A stretch of 64,000 nucleotides of DNA, taken from contig JAKSGN010000039.1 of NCBI GenBank assembly GCA_024180945.1, positions 248,001 through 312,000 on the forward strand. The letters run 5' to 3'. Below the pieces are notes generated by a model, which saw only the letters and a program-made list of their open reading frames with translations, was not told the origin of the DNA and did not search any database. Shown one piece after another: positions 13,901 through 25,800 of this stretch (position 1 is its first letter; every line of letters begins with the position of its first letter). The position numbers and the translations under genes were made by a program. The DNA is from Macrophomina tecta (Eukaryota; Ascomycota; Dothideomycetes; Botryosphaeriales; Botryosphaeriaceae).

Positions 13901-15010
13901 ACTATTTTAGTTATCATTAATCGTCTAATAAAATAGGCATACTTTATTCTTTATAATAAGAAACTTAAAGTAAAGGTCTATACCTATCTCTTTCTTAGAT
14001 ATATTTTTGCCTATTACGGGATACCTAAGAAACTAATTATAAACTAAAATCTATAATTTAGAGCTAAGTTCTAGTAAACCTTAGTCTATAAGCTAGAAAC
14101 TAAATATAAGATATTAATAATAGTATATCTATAAACTAATAAATAAATAAAATAAACTAACTAAATGCTAAAGTAGGATCTAAGATTCTATCTAAACTAT
14201 AGATAAAATAACTAGGTCGAACTTCTACTACTAGCCTAATATATATATAATAGTATATCTATAGAAGCTATATAAACTACGCCCTTTTACGCTAACTACG
14301 AATTTAATTCTACTACCTTCGAAGAATTCTAGATCTACGAAGTACTTACCTAAAAAGCTATACTTAGAATAGATTAGCTATATAAATTATACTAAAAACT
14401 AGCTTAAGATATTAAATTTACTATATACTAAATAGCTATATACTATAATAGACGGCGCTAGGCGTCGCCGTTTCTAAAGAAGAAAAATAAAGTCTAGCTT
14501 CTTAAAAAAATATTAAAATAATATAATTAAATAATAAATTAGACTATAAGAAGATTAGACCCTACTAAATTAAAAAAAAACTTTTATCTATTTTCTTTAA
14601 ACTTAAATTATTAGAACAAATAAATATATATCTAGTTTTCTATATTTCTTTACTTAAACCTATATATAGTAATACTAAACCTAATTTAGAAATCGAAATA
14701 TACCCTAAGAATACTAATAGAGAATAACTAATAGAAAAAATCCTTAATAAAGATTAGATTAATAGTTAATTTAAGTATTTAATTAAATAAGAAGAAAGAA
14801 ACCCCACTAGAGACTTTTAGAAATTTTTATAGAAACTAGTCTCTTATCTTAACTATAAAGGACTTATCTAGAAATACTACTAACAAAATCCTAATCGTCT
14901 AAACCTAGAGTATTCTCCTATAATATAAATCTAAAAGAAGGAGTTAGAAATATCTAAAACTAATTTATAAAAGTCTCTAAGAAAAACCCGGGCCCCTTAA
15001 ATCTAATAAG
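11000..15010 (+). pseudogene. gypsy-C1 gag/pol polyprotein relic
   Basis: Readable domains include a protease tail near 11,430-11,480 (S-K-Y-N-I-I-L-x-I-S; family usually Y-D-[VI]-I-L-G). Reverse transcriptase starts near 11,960 and has R-L-x-V-D-Y-R-x-L-N-N at about 12,050-12,090. The Y-x-D-D box survives as Y-L-N-D-I-L-I-Y near 12,358-12,381. RNase H spans roughly 12,760-13,060 and integrase about 13,840-14,360. A chromodomain-like C-terminus ends near 14,900 in N-P-N-R. Almost every disruption is Q/W to stop or G to N/D/S, as RIP predicts. The precise N-terminus is not visible. Confidence 0.8.
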
Positions 15011-15696
15011 TAAATCTAACTTAGATATATTATAAAAAGAACAACTCTTCTAAACTATAAGCTTTTACTTAGCCTATTCTTTCTCTTCGAGATAACATAT
15101 CTTATAAGAAAATAAATCCGCATTCCGTTAATTAATAGACTAAAGAAGTAAGTATAAACGACATTTTTTTACTAATATATTTATAAGCGCTAAGTTATCT
15201 AAGTTATATTCTATGCTATAGTTATAGCCGCCTAAGTAGCCGTATTTATAATAGTAATAGCTATATTAGCCTTAGTTTTATTCTAAATAATCTCAGTCTT
15301 TATCTTTTAAAGCTGATGTTCTAGACCTTTTTAAGCTTAATTAAGACGACGAACTAGACTAAGTTAGCTAAGCCCTAACTTAAGAACTATAGAAATAAAT
15401 ACTTAGATTCTAAAGAATTAGCTATCTCCTTATATAAGAATAACCCCCCGCTAATATAACTAAAATACGCGGAATAAAAAAAAGCCTTATAATAAACTAT
15501 CTAAAGATAAGTATAGTAATTATAAAAAAAAGCTATAGATATCCCTTAGGTAAAAGTAACGATATGCTAAACTAATATACGACGATGCTAAGTACGAGTA
15601 AAAACTATAATTAGCTAATAACGATGTAAGAATAGTAGTAAGTACCTATCATAAATATAAAGCTTTTAGGCGAAAAGTAGCCTAGAGGAAAAATAG
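15011..15696 (+). other. 3' internal region of gypsy-C1, no gene recognised
   Basis: AT-rich, between the chromodomain end and the LTR. A short stretch near 15,290-15,440 reads coding-like on + but resembles nothing I can name. Just before the LTR is the purine-rich tract AGAGGAAAAATAG, which also precedes the second C-type LTR at 30,008. Confidence 0.5.
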
Positions 15697-16063
15697 TATT
15701 ACGACCTAAGAAAGAGAAATATAGTAGAAATAATAGAAGTAATATAAAAAGGGTACTACTAGATTATCTAGCGCTACTCTAAGCTTTATTAGCTAAACTA
15801 CGTAATCTTTAGTATACGTTTTTAGTTAATAGCTAGCCTACTAGCTAAATAATACTATACTTTTAGCTAATAAATAGCTAACTAGATTAATATATATAAC
15901 CTATATTTATTACTAGTAGATAGAATCTTTATAGTTAACTTATTAATTAATTTTTATTTTAATATTACGTGCGATTCTTCTCTACCTACCGCTATAGCTC
16001 TCTAAATGCCTATACTATTTAATAATATGCCCGACCTTTTCTAGAAAGAGTAGTAGTATAATA
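15697..16063 (+). repeat. LTR-C, 3' LTR of gypsy-C1
   Basis: 367 bp. It starts TATTACGACC after a purine tract and ends GTAGTATAATA. It aligns along its length with 30,008-30,388, and both copies share the flank TTTTAGGC[GT]AAAAGT upstream, so both are 3' LTRs in + orientation. Confidence 0.75.
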
Positions 16064-16690
16064 CCTTTACTAACTATAGATTTAAACTAGATATATATAG
16101 AGAAGCTATTTTAAGTAGAAAATTAGCTTAAAAAGATATTCTTAAAGCTAAATAGCTAAGAGAATTATATAAAGCTATTAGTTTTAATTTTAAACACATA
16201 TAAATTATAATATCTAAATACTATAATAGATAGTACTAGATAATACTAAATCTTAAAAGAGAAAATAAAGTATATCTCTTTATAAAAAATATTAAATTAA
16301 AGCGACCGAGCCATAAATTAGATTTTAAGAAAATTAGTCTATTTAAAATTATAGAAAAACTTAAAAAAGTTATATATTAACTTAAATTATTTAATATATA
16401 AATAAATTCTATTTTTTATATAGTAATCCTTAAGCTAGTACTAGAAAATACTACTATTCTAAAAATATAGAAAGAAATTATATTAAAAAATTCTAATACT
16501 AAAAAAGACTAATACCTAGTTAAGAAAATTCTAGACTATAAATAATTTAGTTATTAGCTTAAATATCTTATTAAATAGAAAGAATATAAAACGAAAATAA
16601 CTAATAGATATTTAAGAATAATATATATCTAAATCTTATTATAAAATTCTATTACTAGAACTCTAACCTTTTATAAAAATAAAGTTACTT
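16064..16690 (+). pseudogene. gypsy integrase C-terminus and chromodomain fragment
   Basis: The segment reads as the end of a gypsy integrase: a basic region with H-K-L-D-F-K-K-I near 16,310-16,335, then the F-Y-I-V-I-L-K-L-V block near 16,410-16,440 (family H-V-S-L-L-x-P). A chromodomain-like stretch around 16,510-16,620 follows (Y-L-V-K-K-I-L-D-Y, later Y-L-I-K-x-K). It has no catalytic core and no 5' part. It belongs to a gypsy lineage other than the B element, whose homologous region is at 27,200-27,650. Confidence 0.65.
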
Positions 16691-17497
16691 TAGAAGAATA
16701 AATCTATCTATAACTTCACCCTAGATAAAAACGTAATCCTAGCTATTAAATTTAGTTAAGAACTTTTAGAACTTAAAAATACCTTAATAGTAAAAGAACT
16801 TAAAGAATATTCTAAAGTTAATATATTTTTACTAGCTATATATTATTTATTATAATTTTTTTTAAGTCTTTTTAGCTTATTAATAAATACTAGCTCGTAA
16901 TTAAATATTTTCTTATATTTTTTATTTATTAAACTTAGCTACTTATATAACTATCGCGTATAAATATACGCTATTATTTTAGTATTTTTCATCTTCTTTA
17001 GCTATCTTTCTAGTTATTTTATCTCTATATATATCTTATTTCTTACGTAAATTAGATAGAGAAGCTACTAGAAAAAAAATCTATACTTTTTATATATTAT
17101 TACTAGGTTATACTTATAATTCTTCTATAAATAATAACTATACTTTCTAGAGTCTACGCTTATAAAATACTTAGAACCTGATGACTAATATATATTATAA
17201 GAAGAAGATATCTTTTAATATTTATATAAAATAGATTTTACTAGGATTTATTAACGCTTAGTAGAATTAGTAGTAGTCCTAGCTATTATTAGTATATAAT
17301 GCATATAACTAAGAAATATAAATATATAAGGATTTTATATCTACTAAGCTATAAAATTCTTTAGACTAAAAAATTTTAAAAGAAGTAATAGTATTATAAT
17401 ATAGTCTTTATAGAGTAGAAAATAAGTAGAATAAAAAAATAAAGTAGAATATAAATACGTACTATAGAAAGATCTATAGAGAAAGTTATATAGATTA
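16691..17497. other. AT-rich sequence without recognisable gene
   Basis: Strongly RIPped. No motif-bearing frame could be followed on either strand. The last ~100 bases before 17,498 resemble the gag-tail sequence that precedes other LTR-A copies (22,380-22,453 and 34,137-34,234). Confidence 0.4.
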
Positions 17498-17857
17498 TAT
17501 AATACTAAGTATTAATCTATATACTCTTATCTAGATATATATAGATTAAATAAATTAAATCTCTTTAATCTCTATAATCTATCTTCTATAGAAATAAATT
17601 AATAAAATTAATATTAGATTATAGATCTCTTTTACTTATATATAAACTATACTTCTTAGATAGCTTTAATCTTTATAATTAACTTTAATAATAAAATTTA
17701 GACTCTATTAGTAATATAGTTTTTATACGTAGTACTTAGTTTTATTACGTATTTAATTTACTCTTACTTTTTTTTATATCTACTTAAGAAAATTCTTTAA
17801 TAGATCTTCTCTCTCTTTAGTATTTAGATTTTTAGAGATAGAGGCCCGCTTATTATA
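17498..17857 (+). repeat. LTR-A copy
   Basis: 360 bp beginning TATAAT and ending GCTTATTATA. It aligns with 22,454-22,811 and 34,235-34,620, including the conserved core TAACTTTAATAATA and the 3' AGGCCCGCT...TTATA. The sequence to its right starts abruptly in the middle of gypsy-B integrase. No 5-bp target duplication was seen. Confidence 0.7.
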
Positions 17858-18720
17858 GCTAAGTATAAGCTTTTAACTATAATATACTCTTAAATAAATA
17901 AATAAATAAAATAAATAAACTAAATACTAGAATAATATCTACGCTATTACTTTAACTATATATAAGATAACTAGATTAAGCTACTACTACTTATATAATT
18001 CACATATAATAGCTAAAAGATATTTATTATATAAGAATTTTTATTCTGTGCTAACTATAAGTATAAACTAATAGCCTATAGATATCTAATACTAAGTAAG
18101 TTATTAGTCTAAAAAGAAATTCTTAAAGTAAACTAGCTAAAGATACTTTATATATAATTATATCTAGATCTTAAATTTATAGCCCTATAAATAGATAAAT
18201 ACTATAATAAATAGTACTAAAAGATACTAAAGCTTAAAAAAAAATAGAGTTTATCTTCTTAGTAAAAATTTTAAAAAAAGAATAACTAACTAAGTAAAAA
18301 ATTAAATTTTAAAAAAGTTAATCTCTTTAAAATTAAGAAATAAATTAGAAAGATTAATTTCCGTCTTAAATTACTAGATACTATATAAATATATCTAGTA
18401 TTTTATATTACTTTACTTAAACTAGTATTTTAAGATGCTATACTACTATACTAAATAAAAGAAATTATATTAGAAAATCTAAATACTAATAAAAATAAAG
18501 ACTAAGATATAAAATAAATTTTAGATAGCGGCTATATTAATAATTAGTTTAAATATCTTTTTAAATAGAAGAAAGACTAAAATAATATCTAAAAACTATT
18601 AAAACTCTATAACTATTAAGAACTTATTAATAAGTTCTATTATTAAAACCTAGATTAACTAATACTACTAACTTATTATATATAAAGAATCTAAAAAATA
18701 ACTACGTTTAATTAACTAAA
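17858..18720 (+). pseudogene. gypsy-B type integrase C-terminus and chromodomain (copy B2)
   Basis: It starts in the integrase at A-K-Y-K-L-L-T-I-I-Y and runs through the C-terminal and chromodomain region. It is a close relic copy of 26,945-27,760 in the full B element. The 5' part of this copy is missing because LTR-A is joined at 17,857/17,858. RIP stops throughout. Confidence 0.75.
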
Positions 18721-18819
18721 CTAAAACTCTTAGAAAGTATAAAACCTAAACTAATACTAAGAGATCTAATAAACTAGAATAACTCTATAATAATATTAGC
18801 TAAAATATTATTATATAAA

Positions 18820-19410
18820 CGCTTTAGTAATTACTTCTTCTTATTATTTTTAGAATTAATAGAATTTCTAGCCTCGTAAACTAACTTAAAATAATTTAAC
18901 TTTTTTAATTTTTTTATAATTATAGCCTTCTTTAAGAGTATTAAATAAATATAATATTTTAAAAAATTCTTCTATTTCTCTAAATAAGATAAATAGACTA
19001 TTATAATTTATATAATCTTATAAGCCTTTTTTTAGTTTATATATACTTTAGTATGTGCCTAATTAAAATAGTTAACTAGAGTTAAATATTAGTAATAGTA
19101 AAAAATAATAGAAATAGAATATATAGTCTATAGTATTAAGACTTTCGCTATTATAAATAGTTTAACTATAATAAATATACTTTTTATAATAAAAGAAACT
19201 CTTAATATTTATCTAATACTCTATAGGCTCGTCCTTAGAAGCTAGAAGTAAATAAAAAAAATAAAAAATATATATCTTATAGCTCTTATAATTAATATAC
19301 TTATTTAAAAGAATCTATTTAGTATACTTATATTTTAAAGATATTATAAAAATTTACTAGAAAAAAGAAAAAAAGAATAAAAAAAATCTAAAATATAAAT
19401 AAGTAAATAA
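18820..19410 (-). pseudogene. antisense accessory ORF relic of copy B2
   Basis: It occupies the same position as the minus-strand coding-like region at 27,810-28,493 of the complete B element, between chromodomain and 3' LTR, and aligns with it despite heavy RIP. See that entry for the readable protein. Confidence 0.4.
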
Positions 19411-19445
19411 ATCTTTAGACTAAAGATTCTTAAAGAAGAAAATAG

Positions 19446-20232
19446 TATTATAAATTTTAAAAAATAAAAGCTTTATAACCTTATAAATAAAAAGCCTATA
19501 TAAAAAAAATACTATAGAAGCTAGAAATTCTTATAAATAATAGAACTATATAACTAAGATACTTATATAGAAAAACTAGTCTTAAGAAAAAATAGTATAT
19601 ATAAATCTAAACTAGACTATAGTAAAAGTCTATATAAAAATAATACCTATATAATATAGTAATATACTAAGAATAGAATCCTATAGAAAAAAAATTAGTT
19701 ATAAAAATATACTTAGTGAAATTAAATAGTAAGTATAAAAGTATATACTCTTATTAAAAGTAAGAGATAAAATTTAAAAAGTTAACTTTTAAATATAAAA
19801 ATAAATAAGAGAATAGTAGATATATTATTTATTTATTAAGAAAGAAGTTAGATTTTAGAAAAATAAATATTAGTATCTAAGTTACGTAGAACCTACTAGA
19901 TCTATTAAATAATAAAGAATTATAACTATTTTCTATAATACTTAGATAACTAAGAATACTAACTATTTACTACTATTTATAGATTTCTATATATTTTTTA
20001 TAGTATATAGATATACTTCTTAGATAGTACTTTAACCTTCGTAGTTAACTTAAGATTTTAATATAGACTTATTAGAGATAATAAGCCTAATATATACTAT
20101 ATACTAATCTATTACGTAATCGCTATTTATTATTTTAATTTTTTATTTTTCTCTTATTCTTTAAGATAAACCTTACTATTATCTAATTCTACTAGATAAC
20201 TCTAAAGTCTAGTAAAAGAAATTACTATTATA
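19446..20232 (+). repeat. LTR-B, 3' LTR of copy B2
   Basis: 787 bp beginning TATTATAAA and ending GCTATTATA-like (TACTATTATA here), preceded by a purine tract. It matches 28,597-29,384 (788 bp) over its whole length. The flank on the right (CTTATCTTAATTATAAAG) is C-type gypsy chromodomain sequence, so B2 had inserted into a C-type copy. Confidence 0.8.
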
Positions 20233-20403
20233 CTTATCTTAATTATAAAGAACTTATCTAAAAATACTATTAATAAAATTTTAATTTTCTAAACCTAGAC
20301 TATTCTTCTATAATATAAAATCTAAAGAATATATTAAAAATATTTAAAACTAGTCTATTAGTATTTTTTTAAGAAACTATTCTATTAGAACTTACTATAT
20401 TAC
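20233..20403 (+). pseudogene. gypsy-C2 chromodomain-end fragment with ATTAC target site
   Basis: It aligns with 14,853-15,000 of gypsy-C1 (L-I-x-K-Y-Y-x-x-x-P-N type chromodomain end). The final five bases, ATTAC (20,399-20,403), are repeated at 29,385-29,389 on the far side of the B element, where the C2 copy continues to its LTR at 30,008. Confidence 0.7.
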
Positions 20404-21362
20404 TATTATAAACCCTAGAATATAAGGACTTTATAATCCTACGAGTAGAAAGCCCGTACAAAAAAAAGTACTATAGAAGCTAAAACCCTATAAGAATAAT
20501 AAAGCTGTAACACTAGCGCGCCTATATAGAAAAAATAGCCTTAAGAAAGAATAGCGCGTATAGACCTAGATAAAATAGTAGCGAAAGCCCGTACAAAAAT
20601 AATATCTATATAATATAGTAAGACTACGAGAATACTAACTAGATTAAACTTCTATAGAAGAAGAATATTTCTAAGAAAAAAATTATAAACCCTAAAAACT
20701 AGCTTTGAGCTAAGAGAAATAAATAAAAGAAAGTTAAATAACTTATATAATCTAAGAAATAATAGTCTAGTAGAAGAATACTCTCTTAACTAATATAAAA
20801 GTTAGATTTTAGAAAATAGATATTAGCGCCTAAGTTATATATAGTCTATCTAATCTACTTATAGATTAGAAGCCTTAGTAAAGATCTAACTCTTAGAATA
20901 ATTTAAGTCTATAACTAATCTAATAGTTATCTTAATTTATAGATTATTATAGCTTTTCTATAGTATATAGATATATTCTTTAGATAGTACTTTAATCTTT
21001 ATAGTTAATTTAAAGTTCTAATATAACTCTATTAGAGGTAATAAGCCTAACGTGTACTGTATACTAATATATTATTGTTATAGCGCGGTGACTGTATTAG
21101 GTTTTAGTTATTACTATAAAGCTATTTAGCCAACCTCCTATCGACCGCGAGTAGCCGGTCGGTCGATAAAAGGTACTATAATAACTAGCCTAGTAGCTAG
21201 TTTATCCTAATAACTCTATATATAGAGGCGTGTTTATAATAATTATATAATTACTACTATTATTCTAATTTTTTACTCTTCTCTTATTCTTTAAGGTAAA
21301 CCCTTTAGCTATCTAACCCTACTAGAAGATTTTAAAGCCTAGTAGAAGAAGCCGCTATTATA
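20404..21362 (+). repeat. 5' LTR-B of the complete B element
   Basis: Starts TATTATAAACCC, ends CCGCTATTATA. Removing the 166-bp insertion at 21,076-21,241 and one copy of its 5-bp duplication leaves 788 bp, exactly the length of the 3' LTR. It is less RIPped than the 3' LTR (for example GCCCGTAC and AGCGCGCC are kept). Confidence 0.88.
21076..21241 (-). mobile_element. 166-bp mini solo LTR in LTR-B, target duplication ATTAT
   Basis: The insertion is flanked by ATTAT (21,071-21,075 and 21,242-21,246), and the empty site is seen in the 3' LTR as CTAATATATTATG. Ends read TGTTATA...TATAATA, i.e. TG...CA with 5-bp duplication, so a solo LTR is more likely than a DNA MITE. Relatives in opposite orientation lie at about 30,962-31,126 and 31,433-31,588. 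Parts are not RIPped (CGACCGCGAGTAGCCGGTCG), suggesting late arrival or a length too short for RIP. Confidence 0.8.
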
Positions 21363-21674
21363 CTTTAACTACTATTCTTATAAGAAAAAGTAGTTCCGAG
21401 AAAAGAAATATTTAATAATAAGATAGTATTACTTAATACTTAATACTAACTAAGTAATATAATAAATAACGTTAATATAAATAATAATAGTCTTTTATAG
21501 CTAACTATAGCCGACCTCTTTTAGGTTATTTAAGATATATAAGGCTAGATCGGTGAACTATATAGATAACTCTAGAAGTAGACTAATAAGAATATCTAAC
21601 TCTATTAATAAATAAGTAAACTTCGTAACTAAGCTATTCTAATAACCTCTATTCCAGTACCCGTTTATACTTTA

Positions 21675-22453
21675 GTATTAATAATGACTTAATCTTCTAA
21701 TAAAAATACGAAGACGGCTAAGCTAGATCTATTCTATAATAATTAAAAGAAGCTCTAGATTTTTTTCTTATAATTTAATCTATACTTCTTCTTTAACTCT
21801 AGAGACTTTTCTACTAATAATAAAAAGATAATATTCGTAGCTACCTACCTCCGCGATATTATAGTATAGTAGTTTAAGCCCTACCTTAGAGACCGAATAG
21901 AGAAAGAACTAAAAGTACGTAAAAAAAATACTAAGAAAGTCTTTAGTAGCTATAAATACTTTATAACTTAAATTAAGTAAAGCTTTAGAGACCTTAATAA
22001 GGTTAATAAGGCCTAATAAGCCGTTATAAATATTTACTAGAAGATCTTAGTAGTAGACTATACTATAGAATTCTAAAAGACTATAGTATATTTAGATAAC
22101 TAGTCTAACCGCGCTCTTATAGACTACTACTACTAAGGACTTAAGAAAAGGGTTAAAGACTCACTTATAATATAAAATAATTCTAAGATTCTAGATAAGC
22201 TTATTAAACTAGCTATTAAATACGATAACTATCTCTTTAAGCGCTAATTCAAGAAGTATAAAATAAACTATAAAGTTAATACTTCGTACCTAACGCGCCC
22301 TAGATATACTTAGAAAGAAAGAGATACTATAGAGCTAAATAATATTAATCGCTAAAATAATCTACTATTATAGCATAGTCTATATAGGGTAATAAAGATA
22401 GGAATAGCCCTACTAAAGGCGAGTAAAACTAAAGAGATATAGATTATAGATTA
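21675..22453 (+). pseudogene. gypsy gag relic
   Basis: A long coding-like frame on + reads like a retrotransposon gag (Pfam Retrotrans_gag type). It opens with D-L-F-Y and L-x-x-F-L-L/F-Q-x-x-L-Y-F, followed by A-T-Y-L-R-x-x-A/I-V-Q-x-F-K-P-Y-L near 21,840-21,890 and F-R-D-L-N-x-V-N-K-A near 21,980-22,010. The C-terminal part has T-R-P-R-Y-T-Q-K near 22,290-22,320. The frame runs straight into the LTR-A-like block at 22,454. The last ~90 bases are homologous to 34,137-34,234, which also abuts an LTR-A, so this gag may belong to an LTR-A element rather than to B. Confidence 0.65.
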
Positions 22454-22811
22454 TATAACTCCCGCGATTAGTTAGACCTACTCGTCTAGAAATTAAGTAG
22501 GTTAACCTAACTACTTAGTAGAATAGTTACGATTAGTTACTAAGTATAATATCTTTACTAAGCATATAGATTATATATATTTTTTACTTATATATAAACT
22601 ATACTTCTTAGATAGCTTTAACCTTCGTGGTTAACTTTAATAATAATCTAGTATATTATTAGTAATACGGTCTTTATATGTAGTACTTAGCCTTATTATA
22701 TATTTAACTTACTTTTACCCTCTTCTTATATCTACTTAAAGAAAATTCCCTTAATAGGTTTTCTCTCTCTTTAGTATTTAGATTTTTAGAGATAGAGGCC
22801 TGCTCATTATA
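22454..22811 (+). repeat. LTR-A copy inside the B element
   Basis: 358 bp, TATAACTCCCGCG...CTCATTATA. It aligns with 34,235-34,620 and 17,498-17,857. No matching 5-bp duplication was found around it (GATTA left, CGTAT right), so its mode of arrival is unclear. Confidence 0.7.
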
Positions 22812-25800
22812 CGTATTTAAAAGAAATAACTACTATAGAAAAAAATAATAACTATAAAAAAAAATAATATAAAGAATAGATCCTAGAGTAAAAATAATAA
22901 TTTAAAAAAGAACTATATATCTACTATAATAAGACTTTAAAAAAGATATACTATATCTTAAAAAGAATAAATAAGTCTTAGCTATAACGTAAGAACTAAA
23001 AAGCTAAGAAATCTCTATAGTTACTAAGTAAGAAAACCCCTTCGCCAAATTTAATAAGTAATATAAAAAAAGCTAGAGCTCTAAGTATTAAAGACTTAGC
23101 TAGATAGTCTACTATAATAATAACTATACTACTTACTAGAGCGATAAGAATGCTATAGACTAGTATTCTAAAAAGCTATAATATATTAATACGACTTTAA
23201 AAATAGAGAAAGAGCTTATTAAAGCCTTTTCTAATAACGAGGACCTAGTCGATAGCGATATAGAAAAACTATATAATAGTATTCTAGAGTTAAGCACGAC
23301 CGATAATAAGTAATAATAGAATAAAGCTATACTTATAAAAATAACTAAATACTTAACCTAATACGAAGAGATATACCGCGTTACTAATAGTCTAGAGCCT
23401 ATAGTTACTTAGATTTTAGGCCCTATAATTAACCTCGAAACGTAGCAATATAAGGTATAGTAAAAAAAGATATATATACGTATATAGTAAGACGATATCT
23501 AGAACCCCTAGAAAGAATTACTACTTAAAACGGCTAATAAACTCGTATCTTAACTAGAAAATAAGATATAGAGGGTATAATAATAGTAAGACCTATAATA
23601 TCTCTATAATATAGTCTATACCCTCTATTAGTACGGTATAGTAACTAGAGATAGGGGTACCTTATAATAAATACTTTATAAAAAATATAATATACTTACC
23701 TTCTAGTATTAAGTCTAAAACGGGTAGATCTACTAGAGATAACTAATTAAATATAGTAAATAGATATAATAGAAAGATATTCTAGTCCTAGTTAAGAAAT
23801 AGAACGAATATATCTATTATAAAATAACGGGGCGACCTATATTAAAAAACTAAATAGCTTTCCTAGATAGAAATTCTAGAAGGGGCTATTAAATAGATTT
23901 CTTAACTAGATTATATGTATAATAAACGGAATTATACCTACTAAATTAAACTTATACTAACTTTTATATATCCTAGTTATATTCTATGGGAAAAAGGTAA
24001 TAGCTATAATTAATAGTGGCATATAAGGCGTATTTATTAACCCTAAGTTTATTATTAAGAACTAACTATTCTAGTAAGCTAAGAATTATTTTTATTAGCT
24101 AAGTATAATAGATAGCTTTCTAGTAAAATATAAAAATATCTAGATATAAATTAAGATAAAAAAAGTACCCCTTACTATTAGTAATTACTAAGAACGAATT
24201 AATCTTAATATAATAATAATTTCTAAATATAATATTATCCTAGAAATATTATAGCTAAAAACTTATAAACTATATATTAGCTAAAGAACTAAGACTATTA
24301 TATTTTCTAATAAATACTATAGACGCTACCTCGCAACGGTAGAAAGAAGCTAATAGAGCTAAAAAAAAGTACTAGAGTCTAAGAGTAAGAGTAAAACCTC
24401 TAAGCTAAGATAACGAAATAATAATATATTCGTAGATATTAAGATAATTAGCTATCGAGTACTAAAACTTATAATAAGATAAGAAGAAAAAGCCTATATA
24501 ATTTATATAAAACCTAGTAAGAATACTAAGTAGAAGACTCTTATTTATATAAAATAGAGCCTTACGAATAAGAATAAGAATAATCTAAAGCTAGTTAAAG
24601 AAGACTACCCCTAGAGGCTTAATAAATAGTATAGCTACTTAAATAAAATAGGTACTAGTTCCCTTAGGTATAAGAGCTATAATAATAAAGATATTTTGAT
24701 AACTAAGATTAACGTAGACCTTAGCGGAATTATAAGATTTACTAAGAATAAATTAGTATCTATACTAAAATTAGAGATAGTTCTATAGAAGTTCTAGAAT
24801 ATACTAAAAATATTCTAAGAAAGAGATAAGAAATAACTACTAAAGTACTAGCTATAAAACTATAAGATATTTCTACTCTTAGAAATATAATCTACTTTTA
24901 AGCCTATTTACTTCTTATCTAAGATAGAGGCTAAAGTACTATAGAAATATATTAATAAAAATCTAGAACGAGAATATATACGACTCTTATAGTCGCTGGT
25001 AAAATACCCTATTCTATTTATTTTAAAAAAGAATAGTAAGCTCTACCTCTATATTAAGTACTAATAACTAAACGATATTATAGTTAAAAACTAATATCTA
25101 TTATCTTATATTAATGAATTATAGAATAAGCTTCGTAACGCTAAGTTCTTTATAAAACTAGACCTCTAAGAAGGTTACTACCTAGTTTATATTAAAAAAA
25201 ATAAAAAATAGAAAATAGCATTTTAAATATAATTTAGATATTATAAGTATACGATAATATCTTTTAGGCTTAGTTAATAATACCCTATATTTATATTTAG
25301 ATATATTCGCCTTAGCTTACGTAGATAATATTCTAATATACTCGAAGATACTCAAAGAATATACTAAGTATATAAAAAAAGTTCTAAAGACTTTAGATAA
25401 ATAAAACCTCTAAATAGCCCTAGAAAAAAGTAAGTAGTATATATAAAAAATAAAATACTTAGAGTTTATTATTACCCTAGAATTTATTAGTATAAACGAT
25501 AAGAAACTAGACATAATTAAAGACTAGCTAATATCGCGAACTATTAAAGAAGTATAATTCTTTCTTAGATTTACTAACTTTTATTAAAAATTTATTATAA
25601 ACTATACTAAGATAGCGGTACCTCTAACTAATATTACTAAAAAAGAATATAGGTTTATATAAAGAGAAAAATAATAATAAGTATTCGACTTACTAAAGCG
25701 AATATTTATAAAAGTACTAATTCTAGGGCTCTATAACCCGGATCTACTAATTATAGTAGAAACTAATGCTTTAGACTATACTATAGAAGCCGTACTTAGT

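Larger units (their letters stand above)
10954..16063 (+). mobile_element. Ty3/gypsy element, C type (copy C1), 5'-truncated by copia-1
   Basis: It contains protease, reverse transcriptase, RNase H, integrase and chromodomain relics in gypsy order on +, then a 3' internal stretch and an LTR (15,697-16,063). Its 5' part is cut by the copia-1 3' LTR at 10,953, consistent with copia-1 having inserted into it. A second copy of its 3' end lies at 29,385-30,388. Confidence 0.75.
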
